NCBI GenBank assembly: GCA_965237875.1
Contig: CBDEGP010000002.1
Span: forward strand, 1,116,001-1,180,000
Source of the DNA: DAOUJI01 sp965237875
Lineage (GTDB): Bacteria > Chloroflexota > Dehalococcoidia > Lucifugimonadales > JAGWBF01
Direction of reading: 5' to 3'
DNA length: 64,000 nt
The notes beneath the pieces are model-generated. The model did not search any database. It was given only the letters and a program-made list of their open reading frames with translations, and was not told where the DNA came from. Position numbers and translations under genes: made by a program. Positions 50,911 through 59,756 of this stretch are shown here, piece after piece (the stretch's first letter is position 1; the number at the start of each line of letters is the position of its first letter).

Positions 50911-52038
50911 TTAAGACAAGGGCCGTTCTAAGAGGCGGCGGCGCATCTCCTCCGGGACCTCTTTGAAGCGGCGCCACGGCGGGGCGTCCATCCTCTTGCC
51001 CACCGACCGGGCCGCCTCAACCGCCATACGGACTCCGCCGACGAAGTCGTCGATGTGGATATGCTCGGCTTGGACTGAGCCGTCGGGGGCGGCGTTGTGG
51101 TAGTTCCCCAATGGAAACGCTATGCCGGTGGACCTGTAACCGTAGAACCTGAACCCGCTGGCCTCGCAGGTGCCGCCGCTCATAAGCTGCCGTTGGGCTT
51201 TGAACCCCGAATCCGATTGGGACAGCTCCTCCCGGGCCTTCAACAGAACGCTCTCAGCCTCGGCGTCGAAGGTAAAGCTGGCGTCCCCTACCCTGATCAC
51301 GGGCCCCTCCCCTATAGCGGCGCCCGGCAAGGTGCGGCTGGCCTCCAGAGAAACAACCAGAGTGTCCTTGGGCAAGGTCCCGTCCTCAGCAAGGAGCCTG
51401 GCGCCCACCAGGCCCACCTCTTCCGCCCGGGTGAAGACGCCGTAGACCTCTCCACGGTCGCCCTCGTCCTTCAACTGCTCCAGGGCAACCAGTATGGCGG
51501 CGCATCCCGCAAGGTCGTCCAGGGCCCTCATGTGCACCAGGTCACCGTCAAAGTCAAAGTCGGTCAGGTCGAACACTATGGGCCGGGGACACGGCACGTC
51601 GGCGGCCGTTTCCAGCTCGACGTTGATAAGACGGTCATCATCGGACCCGTGCCTTCCGGCTGTGACGCCCTTGACCCTTGTCCCGTCCTGGAGGACAGCC
51701 TGGACCGGGACTCGGTCGGTTAAGGAAGAGGCGGGCACGCCTCCAAGGGCGGCGGCGACAACCCGGCCGCCGTCAACCTCCAGCGCCTCGAACCCCGGAT
51801 GGTCCATGTGGGCCATGAAGGCTATAGGAGGGTCCTCCGATGCGGCGGCTCCCAGACGGACGAGCAGGTTCCCATGCCGGTCGGCCTTTATCCCAAGGCC
51901 CATCCCCTCCACGGTTTTGCGAATATAATCGGCCACCAGCTCCTCCTGGTATGCCACGGCCGGGCAGGCGCCCAGACCTGCCAACATCTCCAGAGACCTG
52001 CTTCGGATTCTTTCGGAGTCATTGCGCCATTGCGTCAT
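50911..52038 (-). CDS. M42-family metallopeptidase
   Basis: A 375-residue cocatalytic zinc aminopeptidase. The metal ligands are seen in AFMAHMDHPGFEAL (His), RALDDLAGCAAIL (Asp), FTRAEEVGLVGARLL (Glu-Glu) and SLEASRTL; GGTCEASGFRFYGYRSTGIA and NYHNA near the C-terminus complete the set. Such enzymes are cytoplasmic dodecamers that trim peptides. It is convergent with the amidohydrolase gene with a 16-base gap. Confidence 0.9.
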   Translation of the reverse strand: MTQWRNDSERIRSRSLEMLAGLGACPAVAYQEELVADYIRKTVEGMGLGIKADRHGNLLVRLGAAASEDPPIAFMAHMDHPGFEALEVDGGRVVAAALGGVPASSLTDRVPVQAVLQDGTRVKGVTAGRHGSDDDRLINVELETAADVPCPRPIVFDLTDFDFDGDLVHMRALDDLAGCAAILVALEQLKDEGDRGEVYGVFTRAEEVGLVGARLLAEDGTLPKDTLVVSLEASRTLPGAAIGEGPVIRVGDASFTFDAEAESVLLKAREELSQSDSGFKAQRQLMSGGTCEASGFRFYGYRSTGIAFPLGNYHNAAPDGSVQAEHIHIDDFVGGVRMAVEAARSVGKRMDAPPWRRFKEVPEEMRRRLLERPLS

Positions 52039-52136
52039 TGCGTTTCCTCTTTCCCAGTCGCTCCGATAAGGTTATAATCCACGCACATTGTAACCCAGCC
52101 GGGCTAACCCATGCCGGGCGTATTAGGAGGCAGCCG

Positions 52137-53243
52137 ATGGTCGACAGAGGCAGAGTCATCGTACACGTTGAGCATGGCAAACCTTTCGAGATTAGGGAGT
52201 ACGAACTCCCGGACCCCGAACCCGGAGCAATCATCGTAAAGATCGCCCAGGCCGGCGTCTGTGGGTCCGACCTCCACACCTGGAGGGGCGACCAGGTGAA
52301 CATCCCCATTCCTCCCGGAGGCCGCGTCATGGGCCATGAGGGGACAGGCGAGGTCTACAAGATGGGCGCGGGCGTCACCACCGACAGCGCCGGCGTTCCC
52401 ATCAAGGAAGGCGACCGGCTGATGCACGTCCACGTCTTCCCCTGTTACAGCTGCCACATGTGCAACAGGGGCGCAACCAACTGGTGCGTGAACCGCCAGT
52501 ACCCCGAGGGCGGCGTATGGCCCTACTTCACGGGGACCTACTGCGACTGGATTTACCTTCCTCCCCGCCACCCCGCCTTCAAGGTGCCGGACGAGCTTCC
52601 CGACGACATTTTGGGTTATGTCAACTGCGCTATGGGCACCGTCACAGAGGGGTTGATGCGGGCCTCCGCACATGAAGGAGACTCAGTCGTCATAATGGGT
52701 GCAGGGGGCCTGGGCCTCAACGCGATAGCAATGGCCAGGGACATGGGCGCCGACAGAATCATAGCCCTAGACCGGCTGGAGAACCGCCTCAAGCTGGCGG
52801 AAGACTTCGGGGCCGATTACACCATCAACATCGAGGAGTACAACACACCGGAGACCCGGGTGAAACGGGTCTGGGAGTTGACACGGAACCGGGGCGCCGA
52901 CATCGTTATGGAGTTGGTGGGCAGGGCGGAGCTGCTGGTCGAGGGAATCGACATGCTCAGCAACGGCGGAACTTTCGTCGAAATCGGGGACATCGTTCCC
53001 GGACCCACGGCAGCCATCGACCCGTCCAAGATGCTCCGGGGCAAGAACATAGTGGGATCGTCCATGTATCGGCCCGACACTTTGGCCCGGCTGCTGGACT
53101 ATCTCGTAAAGAACCGGGACAAGATTCCCTTCCACAAGATCGTGTCCCACAAGTTCAAGTTCGACGAGATTAACGAGGCCTTTCCGCAGGCTGAGTGGCA
53201 GCAGCGTCAGACGGAAATCTCTCGGGCAATGCTGGTCCCCTAA
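52137..53243 (+). CDS. Zinc-binding medium-chain alcohol dehydrogenase
   Basis: The 368-residue product has the catalytic zinc site GVCGSDLHTWRGD and GHEGTGEV, the structural-zinc cysteines in FPCYSCHMCNRGATNWC, and the NAD-binding Rossmann motif GAGGLGLNAIAMARDMGAD followed by the acidic ALDR, which suggests NAD rather than NADP. Substrate not determined. AGGAGG lies 7 bases before the ATG. It is divergent from the M42 peptidase gene. Confidence 0.92.
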   Translation: MVDRGRVIVHVEHGKPFEIREYELPDPEPGAIIVKIAQAGVCGSDLHTWRGDQVNIPIPPGGRVMGHEGTGEVYKMGAGVTTDSAGVPIKEGDRLMHVHVFPCYSCHMCNRGATNWCVNRQYPEGGVWPYFTGTYCDWIYLPPRHPAFKVPDELPDDILGYVNCAMGTVTEGLMRASAHEGDSVVIMGAGGLGLNAIAMARDMGADRIIALDRLENRLKLAEDFGADYTINIEEYNTPETRVKRVWELTRNRGADIVMELVGRAELLVEGIDMLSNGGTFVEIGDIVPGPTAAIDPSKMLRGKNIVGSSMYRPDTLARLLDYLVKNRDKIPFHKIVSHKFKFDEINEAFPQAEWQQRQTEISRAMLVP

Positions 53244-53264
53244 GCCCACGTCCGTAAAACAACC

Positions 53265-53297
53265 CCCTCTCCCTCTGGGAGAGGGTTGGGATGAGGG
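53265..53297. repeat. REP-like repeat (CCCTCTCCC...GGGAGAGGG), copy 1
   Basis: CCCTCTCCCTCTGGGAGAGGG followed by TTGGGATGAGGG. A second copy with the same layout lies at 57947-57981 (CTCTCCCTTTGGGAGAGGGCTGGGGTGAGGG, about 33 nt). The palindromic core and GATGAGGG tail are familiar from dispersed repeats in many genomes. It stands in the 142-base gap after the dehydrogenase gene. Confidence 0.75.
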
Positions 53298-53385
53298 CGT
53301 CTCCCAGCTTCAGGGGAGGCCCTGGATACCGGGGGGAAGATTGAGATGGGGGTGAACCGGGCTGTGCCGGGAGCGGCGCCCTGGC

Positions 53386-54741
53386 TTAGGGCTGGTATAT
53401 AAACGCATCCGGCCTGAACGTGGCCCACGCGAACCACAGGACGCTGGGGTAGTGGGGGACCGAGGTCAGCCGGGCGCCCTCCAGCGGGCCCGCCGTGGCC
53501 TGCCCCAACAGGTTCCAGGAGCTCCCTGTCTCCTCGTCGATAAACACGCCGTCTTCACCGTCGCCGCTCGGAGAAAAGGTCAGCCGATCTCCGTCCACGA
53601 CGGGTGAGAAGACCCCCACTGACCCCACTTCCCGTCCGAGGGCGATTATCCGGTTGTCCAGCGCCGAGGCCGTGTGCGGCTCGTAGAACACGACCACCTC
53701 CTCACCTCCAACCGTCGCTTCCACCACGGGCTGCTCCCGAAGGACTGAGTAGGGCGCCGCAAAGGACTCTCCGTTTATTTCGACGCCGGCCACCCGTGCC
53801 ATCCTCGAGAGGGTCACGTTGTTGGAGCCGGACGTGATGCCCAGGACGTTGTACGTGTCGTATCCCTCGTATGCGGATATTCCGTAGGGGATTCCGGTGT
53901 CGGGTTTGGAGAGCGCTTTGCCGTCGGGAAAGCTCTCTTTGAAGTCCGACCAGGACACCATCGCCATGGGCAGCTGCTCCAGCTCCACGCCGGCGTACAC
54001 TCCGACAATGGCCTCTCCGCCGAACTCCTGCCACCAGGACTCGGTCTGCCGGTCGTACATGACCAGGTTGAGACGGCGCAGCTTGCCGGAAACCCCGAAG
54101 TCCAGGACCTCTCCCTCCAACGTCCGCCTGTACACGAAGGCGGAATTGCAGAGGGGTCAATAGGTGACCACAATAGGCTCGCCCCCCACCACGTCATTGA
54201 CCAGCTCGTGGAAGATCATTATCTGGACCGGGTAGGCTCTGTGGTCTCCGTTTATGCTGGCGATTTGCACCGGCTCCCAGTCAGCCAGCCACCGGCTTGC
54301 CGACTCCACCGACTCGAACCGGGGTTCGTCGATGGACCGTATTCCGTCCTTGATGGGACCGCCGCCCCGGATTTCAAAAAAATCCACGGTCTTGAACCTG
54401 AAGTCCGTCTTAGGCCACTCGGAAGTGTCAATCAAGGCTTGGGCCAGTTCCCGGCGAGTGTCGGCGCCGCTTGCCGCCTCCACTCCCCCTCTGGAAAGTA
54501 AAACGGGTTCGGGGGTAGACGTAGGTGTTCGGGTTGGAGCGGGAGTCGGTGTCGGACTGGGAATCGGCGTTGGCAAAGGACTGGGAACGGGCGTGGACGT
54601 GGATTCGGCCGCCGGGCTGGGCTCCGATGTCGTCGGCGCATCAGGCGTTGGGCTAGGCGGAGGGCCGTCGGAAGCTCCGCCGCAAGCGGCGACAGCCGCG
54701 GCCAACATGATCGCAGCCATCAACCGGAGGGCCAACGCCAT
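53386..54741 (-). CDS. DUF3179-domain lipoprotein, probable selenoprotein (TGA at 54157-54159, 451 aa)
   Basis: The reading frame is open from 54870 to 53386 except for one TGA. Around it the protein reads GGEPIVVTY-U-PLCNSAFVYRR, so the TGA replaces the first Cys of the YCPLCN motif that defines DUF3179 and gives a U-x-x-C redox pair (U195, C198). The N-terminus has a lipoprotein signal with LAAAVAACGG, then a Pro/Thr/Ser linker, so the domain is outside the membrane. The C-terminal half (SNNVTLSRMARVAGVEINGE and GDRLTFSPSGDGE) also fits the family. A hairpin follows the TGA. The start at 54741 is chosen for the signal peptide; 54870 is possible. Confidence 0.8.
54113..54156 (-). promoter_or_regulatory. 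Bacterial SECIS-like hairpin of the DUF3179 gene
   Basis: Directly after the TGA, CCCTC pairs with GAGGG as an outer stem, then TCCGCC pairs with GGCGGA around the apical loop TTCGTGTACA, with a TGCAAT/CGTTG internal loop between them. The apical loop begins about 19 nt after the TGA and contains a GTG, as in the UGSC hairpin. The layout is like that of the UGSC element although the sequences differ. Confidence 0.6.
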
Positions 54742-54988
54742 CGGGCTGGGACAGGAGATGCAACAGCGGGAGATACGTCTCACGAAAACGTGACCGTGAT
54801 GTCCGGCTTCCAACGAGATTTGACGCTCCTTACATGTAAACGATTCGGTTGGCCGTGGTCGGTTTGACAACCCTCGATGTGTGTGTCTACATTACCCTAG
54901 CTGTCCTTTTCCGGTCAAAGGACCCGGCGCACAGCGAATCGGAAACCGGCCTAGCCCCCAATCTGACTCAGGCGCAAGCGCTTCCATC

Positions 54989-55309
54989 ATGAGTCCTCCA
55001 GAGGCAAGCACGACGTTATGCCCCAACTGCAACCGCAGGACGCTGAGCGGCGGGCTGACCTTCGCAATCAAGACCAGGGAAAGCGAGAGCCTGTGGTGCT
55101 GGCTATGCGCCCTTAGGAATCCGGCCATGCTCAGGCGCTCTTTCTACACGGCCATCGCCGTGGGCGCCGGGCTTACTCTCCTGAACCAGGGCGATTTCAT
55201 CTTTTCCGGCGCCTGGCCAAGCGCTCTCTACTGGAAGGTCCCACTCACCTTTGGCGTCCCCTTTTGCGTCGCAACCTGGGGAGCTCTCTCCAACGCCCGG
55301 CGTCAGTAG
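54989..55309 (+). CDS. NrtS-like nitrate/nitrite transporter-type membrane protein (106 aa)
   Basis: An N-terminal zinc-like CPNC...CWLC part (LCPNCNRRTLS, LWCWLCALRNP) is followed by two membrane helices: RRSFYTAIAVGAGLTLLNQG and KVPLTFGVPFCVATWGALSN. The TLLNQGD and KxPLTFGVPFCVATWGAL segments match the NrtS family. The start at 54989 gives this layout; the frame is open further upstream. The attached cysteine-rich head is unusual for NrtS. Confidence 0.68.
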   Translation: MSPPEASTTLCPNCNRRTLSGGLTFAIKTRESESLWCWLCALRNPAMLRRSFYTAIAVGAGLTLLNQGDFIFSGAWPSALYWKVPLTFGVPFCVATWGALSNARRQ

Positions 55310-55437
55310 ACCGGCGCTCCGGTCTGATCCCTGAGGGCCATAAAACCGTCATATTCCAATGAATTTATTGTTGCATCGGTTCTTCCCCGTGTTGTAGCAT
55401 GACTCACCTAATCTTATGTTAAGGAAGAGTGGCCGCA

Positions 55438-56049
55438 ATGGTCGAACAGCAGCCGGCGCCCGTCGTTTTCGATGTCGCATATCCCGAGTCGTTGTCGCGG
55501 CTTCATTTGCTCCTCAAGTTCTTTCTCGGCTGGCTTTACGCCGGGATTCCCCACGGGATCATCCTGTACTTCTACGGGATAATCGTCTGGCTTGCGGGCA
55601 TAGTTGCCTTTGTCGGGATATTGATCAAAGGGAACTATCCGCGAGGCATCTTCGATCTTGTTCTTGGCTACTACAGGTGGAACGCTCGGCTTAACGCCTA
55701 CACCGGTTATATGACCGATAGATATCCGCCCTTCTCCAACGGTGAAGAGCCCGATTCTCCGGTTCAGTTGCACATTGAATACCCGGAACAGCTTTCCAAG
55801 GGTCATGCGGCGCTCAAGTTTTTCTTCGGATGGCTTTACGCGGGCATCCCCCATGTCATCGCCCTGTTGATCTACGGACTAATTCTGTTGGTGGTTGGCA
55901 TAATAAGCATGTTTGCAATCCTTTTCACGGGCCGGTACCCAAGAGGGTTCTTCGATTTGGCCGTGGGTTATCATCGGTGGGAGACTCGGTTGAACGCCTA
56001 TTTGGGTCTCATGCGGGACGAGTATCCTCCCTTTAACGGGCGCCCCTAG
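55438..56049 (+). CDS. DUF4389 membrane protein with two repeats (203 aa)
   Basis: An internal duplication is clear: FDVAYPESLSRLHLLLKFFL and IEYPEQLSKGHAALKFFFGW begin the two halves. Each half has two membrane helices (GWLYAGIPHGIILYFYGII; GWLYAGIPHVIALLIYGLIL) and ends G-x-YPRGxFDLxxGYxRWxxRLNAY. This is the DUF4389 family, of unknown function. The ATG at 55438 is preferred because AAGGAAG lies 10 bases upstream. Confidence 0.88.
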   Translation: MVEQQPAPVVFDVAYPESLSRLHLLLKFFLGWLYAGIPHGIILYFYGIIVWLAGIVAFVGILIKGNYPRGIFDLVLGYYRWNARLNAYTGYMTDRYPPFSNGEEPDSPVQLHIEYPEQLSKGHAALKFFFGWLYAGIPHVIALLIYGLILLVVGIISMFAILFTGRYPRGFFDLAVGYHRWETRLNAYLGLMRDEYPPFNGRP

Positions 56050-56073
56050 CTACAGGCTTTAAGAGACATGTTA

Positions 56074-56107
56074 AAGAGGGGCTCTCTCATCTGAGAGAGC
56101 CCCTCTT
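56074..56107 (+). terminator. Terminator after the DUF4389 gene
   Basis: A 16-bp perfect stem: AAGAGGGGCTCTCTCA (56074-56089) with TGAGAGAGCCCCTCTT (56092-56107), followed by CC and a T-poor tail. It begins 25 bases after the stop codon. The A-run before and T-run within the stem suit termination in either direction. Confidence 0.8.
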
Positions 56108-56165
56108 CCATTCAACACTTCTATTGCAACTTTCGGGCTGCTGACGCCGGAGCTTTTCATAGTCA

Positions 56166-56296
56166 TGTCATTCTGAACGCAGTGGAGCGGAGTGAAGAAT
56201 CTACAATACTTCACTGAGAACCTCGTATGTCTATCAGAGAGAATGATTGCAGGTGAGAGCTTTAGATTCTTCGTCGCTGCGCTCCTCAGAATGACA
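56166..56296. mobile_element. 131-bp MITE-like element with inverted ends
   Basis: TGTCATTCTGA (56166-56176) and TCAGAATGACA (56286-56296) are perfect inverted ends. Just inside, GAAGAATCT and AGATTCTTC repeat the inversion. No gene fits in the element. Such TCATTCTGA-ended units are frequent as non-autonomous repeats in bacterial genomes. It lies in the gap between the DUF4389 and carbonic-anhydrase-like genes. Confidence 0.75.
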
Positions 56297-56320
56297 AGAC
56301 CCTGGGGACTGACGCCTAAG

Positions 56321-56845
56321 TCAGCCGCCGGGCAGGTCTATTCCGTGGCCGGCGGCTTTGTGGACCTGCGCGTTGTGGATGTAGTTTTCGGTGACGTTTT
56401 CCAGCCGGAGCCTGTTGGCGTCGGATAGAGGCCGTATCTGGCCCGGCACGCCCACCACCAGTGAGTTGTCGGGAATGACGGCCTTGTCCCGCACTATCGC
56501 TCCGGCCCCAATGAGCACGAAATTGCCCACTTCGGCGTCCTCCAACAGGGCCGCGTTAATCCCGATGAGCACGTTGTTCCCCACCTTGTGACAGTGGAGG
56601 ACGGCGCCGTGGGTCACCAGCACGTTGTCCCCGATGTCGAGATAGTCGTCGGCGTGGACGACGCAGGTGTCCTGTATAACGGAGTTCCGTCCTATGGTGA
56701 TACGCCCGAAGTCGCCCCGTATCACCGCCCCCGGCCATACGCTGGACCCCTCGCCTATCTCCACGTCCCCCACGATGTATGCGGCGTCGCTGATGAAGGC
56801 CGACGGGTGGATTCTTGGCGTCTTGCCGTTCAGGCTGCGAATCAT
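56321..56845 (-). CDS. Gamma-class carbonic anhydrase family protein
   Basis: A 174-residue left-handed beta-helix built of hexapeptide repeats (IGEGSSVWPGAVIRGDFGRI, IGRNSVIQDTCVVHADDYLD). The metal-binding His residues are in CVVHADD and THGAVLHCHKV, as in the Cam/YrdA group of trimers. Carbonic anhydrase activity is likely but not certain, since the family includes inactive members. Confidence 0.88.
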   Translation of the reverse strand: MIRSLNGKTPRIHPSAFISDAAYIVGDVEIGEGSSVWPGAVIRGDFGRITIGRNSVIQDTCVVHADDYLDIGDNVLVTHGAVLHCHKVGNNVLIGINAALLEDAEVGNFVLIGAGAIVRDKAVIPDNSLVVGVPGQIRPLSDANRLRLENVTENYIHNAQVHKAAGHGIDLPGG

Positions 56846-56969
56846 ACTGCCTCCTGGCCAACGGTTGGTTGGCCTATTCTAACATTGGCCGGATTTGAAC
56901 GGGCCGCTCCAAGCCGCCGTCCCTTGGCCTCACTTGCGGCGCCCAGTGTTATACTCCCCGTCAGCGCTC

Positions 56970-57869
56970 ATGTGGATACTCTTCGCCATACTCTTTCCGA
57001 CCTTTACCGGCGCCGCCAACATCCTGGACAAGGCAATTGTTGACCGTTGCCGGAGCGTGCCCCACTACTCCTACTGGATCGGAGTCTTCGAGCTGGCTCT
57101 TGGGCTTATCACCTTTGGAATCGTGACGGGTCTGGACGGAGTAGAGGCGCGGACCATTGGCTTGGCGCTGGTCACCGGAGTCCTGGCGGCCGGAAGCTTG
57201 ATCCTCTTTCTGAGCGCGCTTAGGACCGGACAGGTGGCGCGGGTGGTGCCCGTGTGGCACCTCTATCCCCTGATGGTGGCCCCTCTGGCCGCATGGCTGT
57301 TGGGTGAGCAGCTCTCGTCCCTGGCCGTAGGGGCCATCTTCCTTTCAGTCGCCGGCGCAGCGCTGGTGTCCTGGGAGAAGAGCAGGGGCGGCAGACCGGC
57401 CGGAGATGTTAAGGTGATTCTGCTCGCCCTGGGAGCCGCGGCATTTCTGGCGTGCTCATTCATCGTAGCCAAGATAGCCCTGGACGGGGGTGATTTCTGG
57501 CAGTTCTTCGGCTCATACCGCATCGGATTCGCGCCGGTGATGTTCGCCATGGCGTTCACGTCAAGGGAGGCCAGGTCCGGAGCGTCTGCACTCCTATTCG
57601 ACCGCACATTCATGACGCTGATGACGGCGGTTGAGGGTCTGATCACGCTGGCCCTATTGACCCGGTTTGCGGCAATCGACCTCGGGGACGTGGCGCTGGT
57701 GGCCGCAGTGGGCGCGATACAACCCTCGATGGTGTTCCTCTACTCTCTGGGGCTGGCCTCCTGGCGTCCGTCGGCCTTTGGCCACTGGATCACCAGGGGG
57801 ACCCTGGCGCCTCAGGCCTTGGGGATTGCCTCGATAACTGCGGCTGTGGTGATTATTTCGTTGCAATAG
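56970..57869 (+). CDS. EamA/DMT-superfamily transporter (299 aa)
   Basis: Ten hydrophobic segments in two similar halves, e.g. MWILFAILFPTFTGAANILD, AVGAIFLSVAGAALVSWE, VILLALGAAAFLACSFIVAK and LGIASITAAVVIISLQ. The first half has the helix with VVPVWHLYPLMVAPLAAWLL, the usual proline-rich EamA segment. Exports or imports a small metabolite; substrate unknown. A TATACT box lies 15 bases before the ATG. Confidence 0.83.
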   Translation: MWILFAILFPTFTGAANILDKAIVDRCRSVPHYSYWIGVFELALGLITFGIVTGLDGVEARTIGLALVTGVLAAGSLILFLSALRTGQVARVVPVWHLYPLMVAPLAAWLLGEQLSSLAVGAIFLSVAGAALVSWEKSRGGRPAGDVKVILLALGAAAFLACSFIVAKIALDGGDFWQFFGSYRIGFAPVMFAMAFTSREARSGASALLFDRTFMTLMTAVEGLITLALLTRFAAIDLGDVALVAAVGAIQPSMVFLYSLGLASWRPSAFGHWITRGTLAPQALGIASITAAVVIISLQ

Positions 57870-57946
57870 GGGGCCAATGGCTGTCCCGGGGTCTTTTTAC
57901 GCTCCGGCTACGCCGATATCTTTAGCATGAAAATAGACAGCGCCTG

Positions 57947-57981
57947 CCCCCTCTCCCTTTGGGAGAGGGCTGGGGTGAGGG
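57947..57981. repeat. REP-like repeat (CCCTCTCCC...GGGAGAGGG), copy 2
   Basis: CCCCCTCTCCCTTTGGGAGA and the following GGGCTGGGGTGAGGG match the repeat at 53265. It lies just before the end of the ribosomal operon (after rpsI) and might form a hairpin that ends its transcription. Confidence 0.75.
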
Positions 57982-58001
57982 AGCGGCCAAGCCCGCAGCG
58001 G

Positions 58002-58430
58002 CTAGCGCTTGGTGTATTGAGGCGCCCGCCTGGCCCTCTTCAGGCCGTACTTCTTGCTCTCCTTGATGCGCGAGTCCCTGGTAAGGAACCCGTGCTGCCG
58101 GAGAACGGGTCTCATTGACTCGTCGTAGAGAGCGAGGGCCCGGGAGATTCCGTGGCGGACAGCATGGCTCCAGGCGGAAATGCCGCCTCCGCTGACAGAC
58201 GCGACTATGGTGAAGCGGTCCAGCGAGTCGGTGACCTTCAGAGGCTCCTTGACAGCCTCCTGCCAAGGGAACCAGGGGAAAACTTCATCCAACGGCCGGC
58301 CGTTTACCCTTACGTGGCCGGGAGCTCCCACTTCTGAGGCTCCCGCCGCCAGATACAGGCGCACTTTGGCTATGGCCATCTTTCGCTTTCCCGTGCCGTA
58401 GTAGTACTGCTGAGTTGACTCCTGAACCAA
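58002..58430 (-). CDS. rpsI: 30S ribosomal protein S9
   Basis: The 142-residue product has YYYGTGKRKMAIAKVRLYLA at the start, VNGRPLDEVFP, then GGGISAWSHAVRHGISRALA and ends in the basic tail KKYGLKRARRAPQYTKR that reaches the ribosomal P site. Last gene of the cluster, 24 bases after rplM. Confidence 0.97.
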   Translation of the reverse strand: MVQESTQQYYYGTGKRKMAIAKVRLYLAAGASEVGAPGHVRVNGRPLDEVFPWFPWQEAVKEPLKVTDSLDRFTIVASVSGGGISAWSHAVRHGISRALALYDESMRPVLRQHGFLTRDSRIKESKKYGLKRARRAPQYTKR

Positions 58431-58454
58431 GTCTATCTCCTTAGCAAACTGCTC

Positions 58455-58901
58455 TTATTCGGCGACCGACGACGCCGGCGTCGCCACCTGTCCCTGGTGT
58501 GGATGACTGCCCCCACGGTATACCTTGAGGCGTTTGAACATGTCCCTGCCTCTTTTGGTCCGGGGCAACATGCCTCTGACCGCCATCTCAAGGATACGCT
58601 CCGGGTTTTTCTCCATGATGTCTTTCATCACAAAGGTCTTGAGGTTGCCCACGTATCCGCTGTGGCGGTAGTAGAGCTTCTGGTTAAGCTTACGCCCGGT
58701 GACCCGCACCTTCTCGGCGTTCACCACCACCACGAAGTCTCCCGTAAGGATGTTGGGTGTGTAGATGGGCTTGTCCTTACCCTGAAGGGTTCTGGATATG
58801 CGCGTGGCCAGCCTGCCCAAAGTCTGCCCAGCGGCGTCCACCAAATGCCATTGGGCCACAACCTCGGACTGTTTGGCCTGGAATGTTTTATCTCGTTTCA
58901 T
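58455..58901 (-). CDS. rplM: 50S ribosomal protein L13
   Basis: A 148-residue L13: WHLVDAAGQTLGRLATRISR, GDFVVVVNAEKVRVTGRKLN, YYRHSGYVGNLK, and the conserved VRGMLPRTKRGRDMFKRLKV. It overlaps the end of truA by 14 bases and precedes rpsI, the standard rplM-rpsI pair. Confidence 0.97.
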   Translation of the reverse strand: MKRDKTFQAKQSEVVAQWHLVDAAGQTLGRLATRISRTLQGKDKPIYTPNILTGDFVVVVNAEKVRVTGRKLNQKLYYRHSGYVGNLKTFVMKDIMEKNPERILEMAVRGMLPRTKRGRDMFKRLKVYRGGSHPHQGQVATPASSVAE

Positions 58902-59739
58902 ACTTGTTCAACCCAGCCTTGAGCGTCTCCGACGAAAAGTCGGGATAGTTCACCCTCATCAAGCACAGGCCCCTAGCCGGAAGGGAGGGGCGCCTATCCA
59001 TCTTTTGAACAGCACGGTCAATTATATTTCGAATTGCGTCTACGGGCAACCTTCCCAAGCCCACTCTAACCAGCAAAGCATTGGTCCTCCTGATTTGATG
59101 GGGCAGGAAGCTGTCGCCTTCGGTTTCGATGATTACTCTTTCATCCTCCCGCCAAGCGTCCCACCGTTTGACTGTGCGCACCGGGTTCCGGCCGGGCGGC
59201 AGTGAAGAAGAGACGGTGGAGAAGTCGTGGGCGCCCAGCAAAGACTGGGCGGCTTCCTGCATGGCCGTCAGGTCCAGGCTATCCATGACCCAATATGAGA
59301 AGTGTCTCCACAGCGCCGGCGGATGGGCATGGTTCCAGATGGTGTACCGGTAGACCCGACTCACCGCCGAGAACCTGGAACTGAAGTCCAGAGGCGCCTC
59401 TGCCGCTCCCCGGACCCTGATGTCCGGCGGCAGAAAGGAGTTGAGCGCCCGGCCGAAGATTTCGATTGGATAAGGCGCTTGGGTCAAAAAGTCCGCCACC
59501 TGACCTGCTGCGTGGGCCCCTGAGTCGGTCCGGGAAGCTCCACGGATGCGCACTGCTTCTCCGGTGAAGCTCTTTAACGCATCCTCCACTGCACCTTGCA
59601 CTGACGGAGCATTGGCCTGAAACTGGAACCCATTATATGCTGTGCCGTCATATTCCAGGACCAATGCAATCCGGCGGTATCCTTCTCCTTGCCTACGGGC
59701 TCCTTGCCCACGATCGGGAGCGTCGTCAGTCCCGGCCAT
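58888..59739 (-). CDS. truA: tRNA pseudouridine(38-40) synthase TruA
   Basis: The 283-residue enzyme has ALVLEYDGTAYNGFQFQANA, the catalytic Asp in GASRTDSGAHAAGQVADF, and VYRYTIWN and FLPHQIRRTNALLVRVGLGR of the second half. It converts U38-U40 of tRNA anticodon stems to pseudouridine. The first 20 residues are an extra basic extension. It lies between rplQ and rplM, as in many bacteria. Confidence 0.95.
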   Translation of the reverse strand: MAGTDDAPDRGQGARRQGEGYRRIALVLEYDGTAYNGFQFQANAPSVQGAVEDALKSFTGEAVRIRGASRTDSGAHAAGQVADFLTQAPYPIEIFGRALNSFLPPDIRVRGAAEAPLDFSSRFSAVSRVYRYTIWNHAHPPALWRHFSYWVMDSLDLTAMQEAAQSLLGAHDFSTVSSSLPPGRNPVRTVKRWDAWREDERVIIETEGDSFLPHQIRRTNALLVRVGLGRLPVDAIRNIIDRAVQKMDRRPSLPARGLCLMRVNYPDFSSETLKAGLNKYETR

Positions 59740-59756
59740 CCTGTGGCCCCCGTGAC

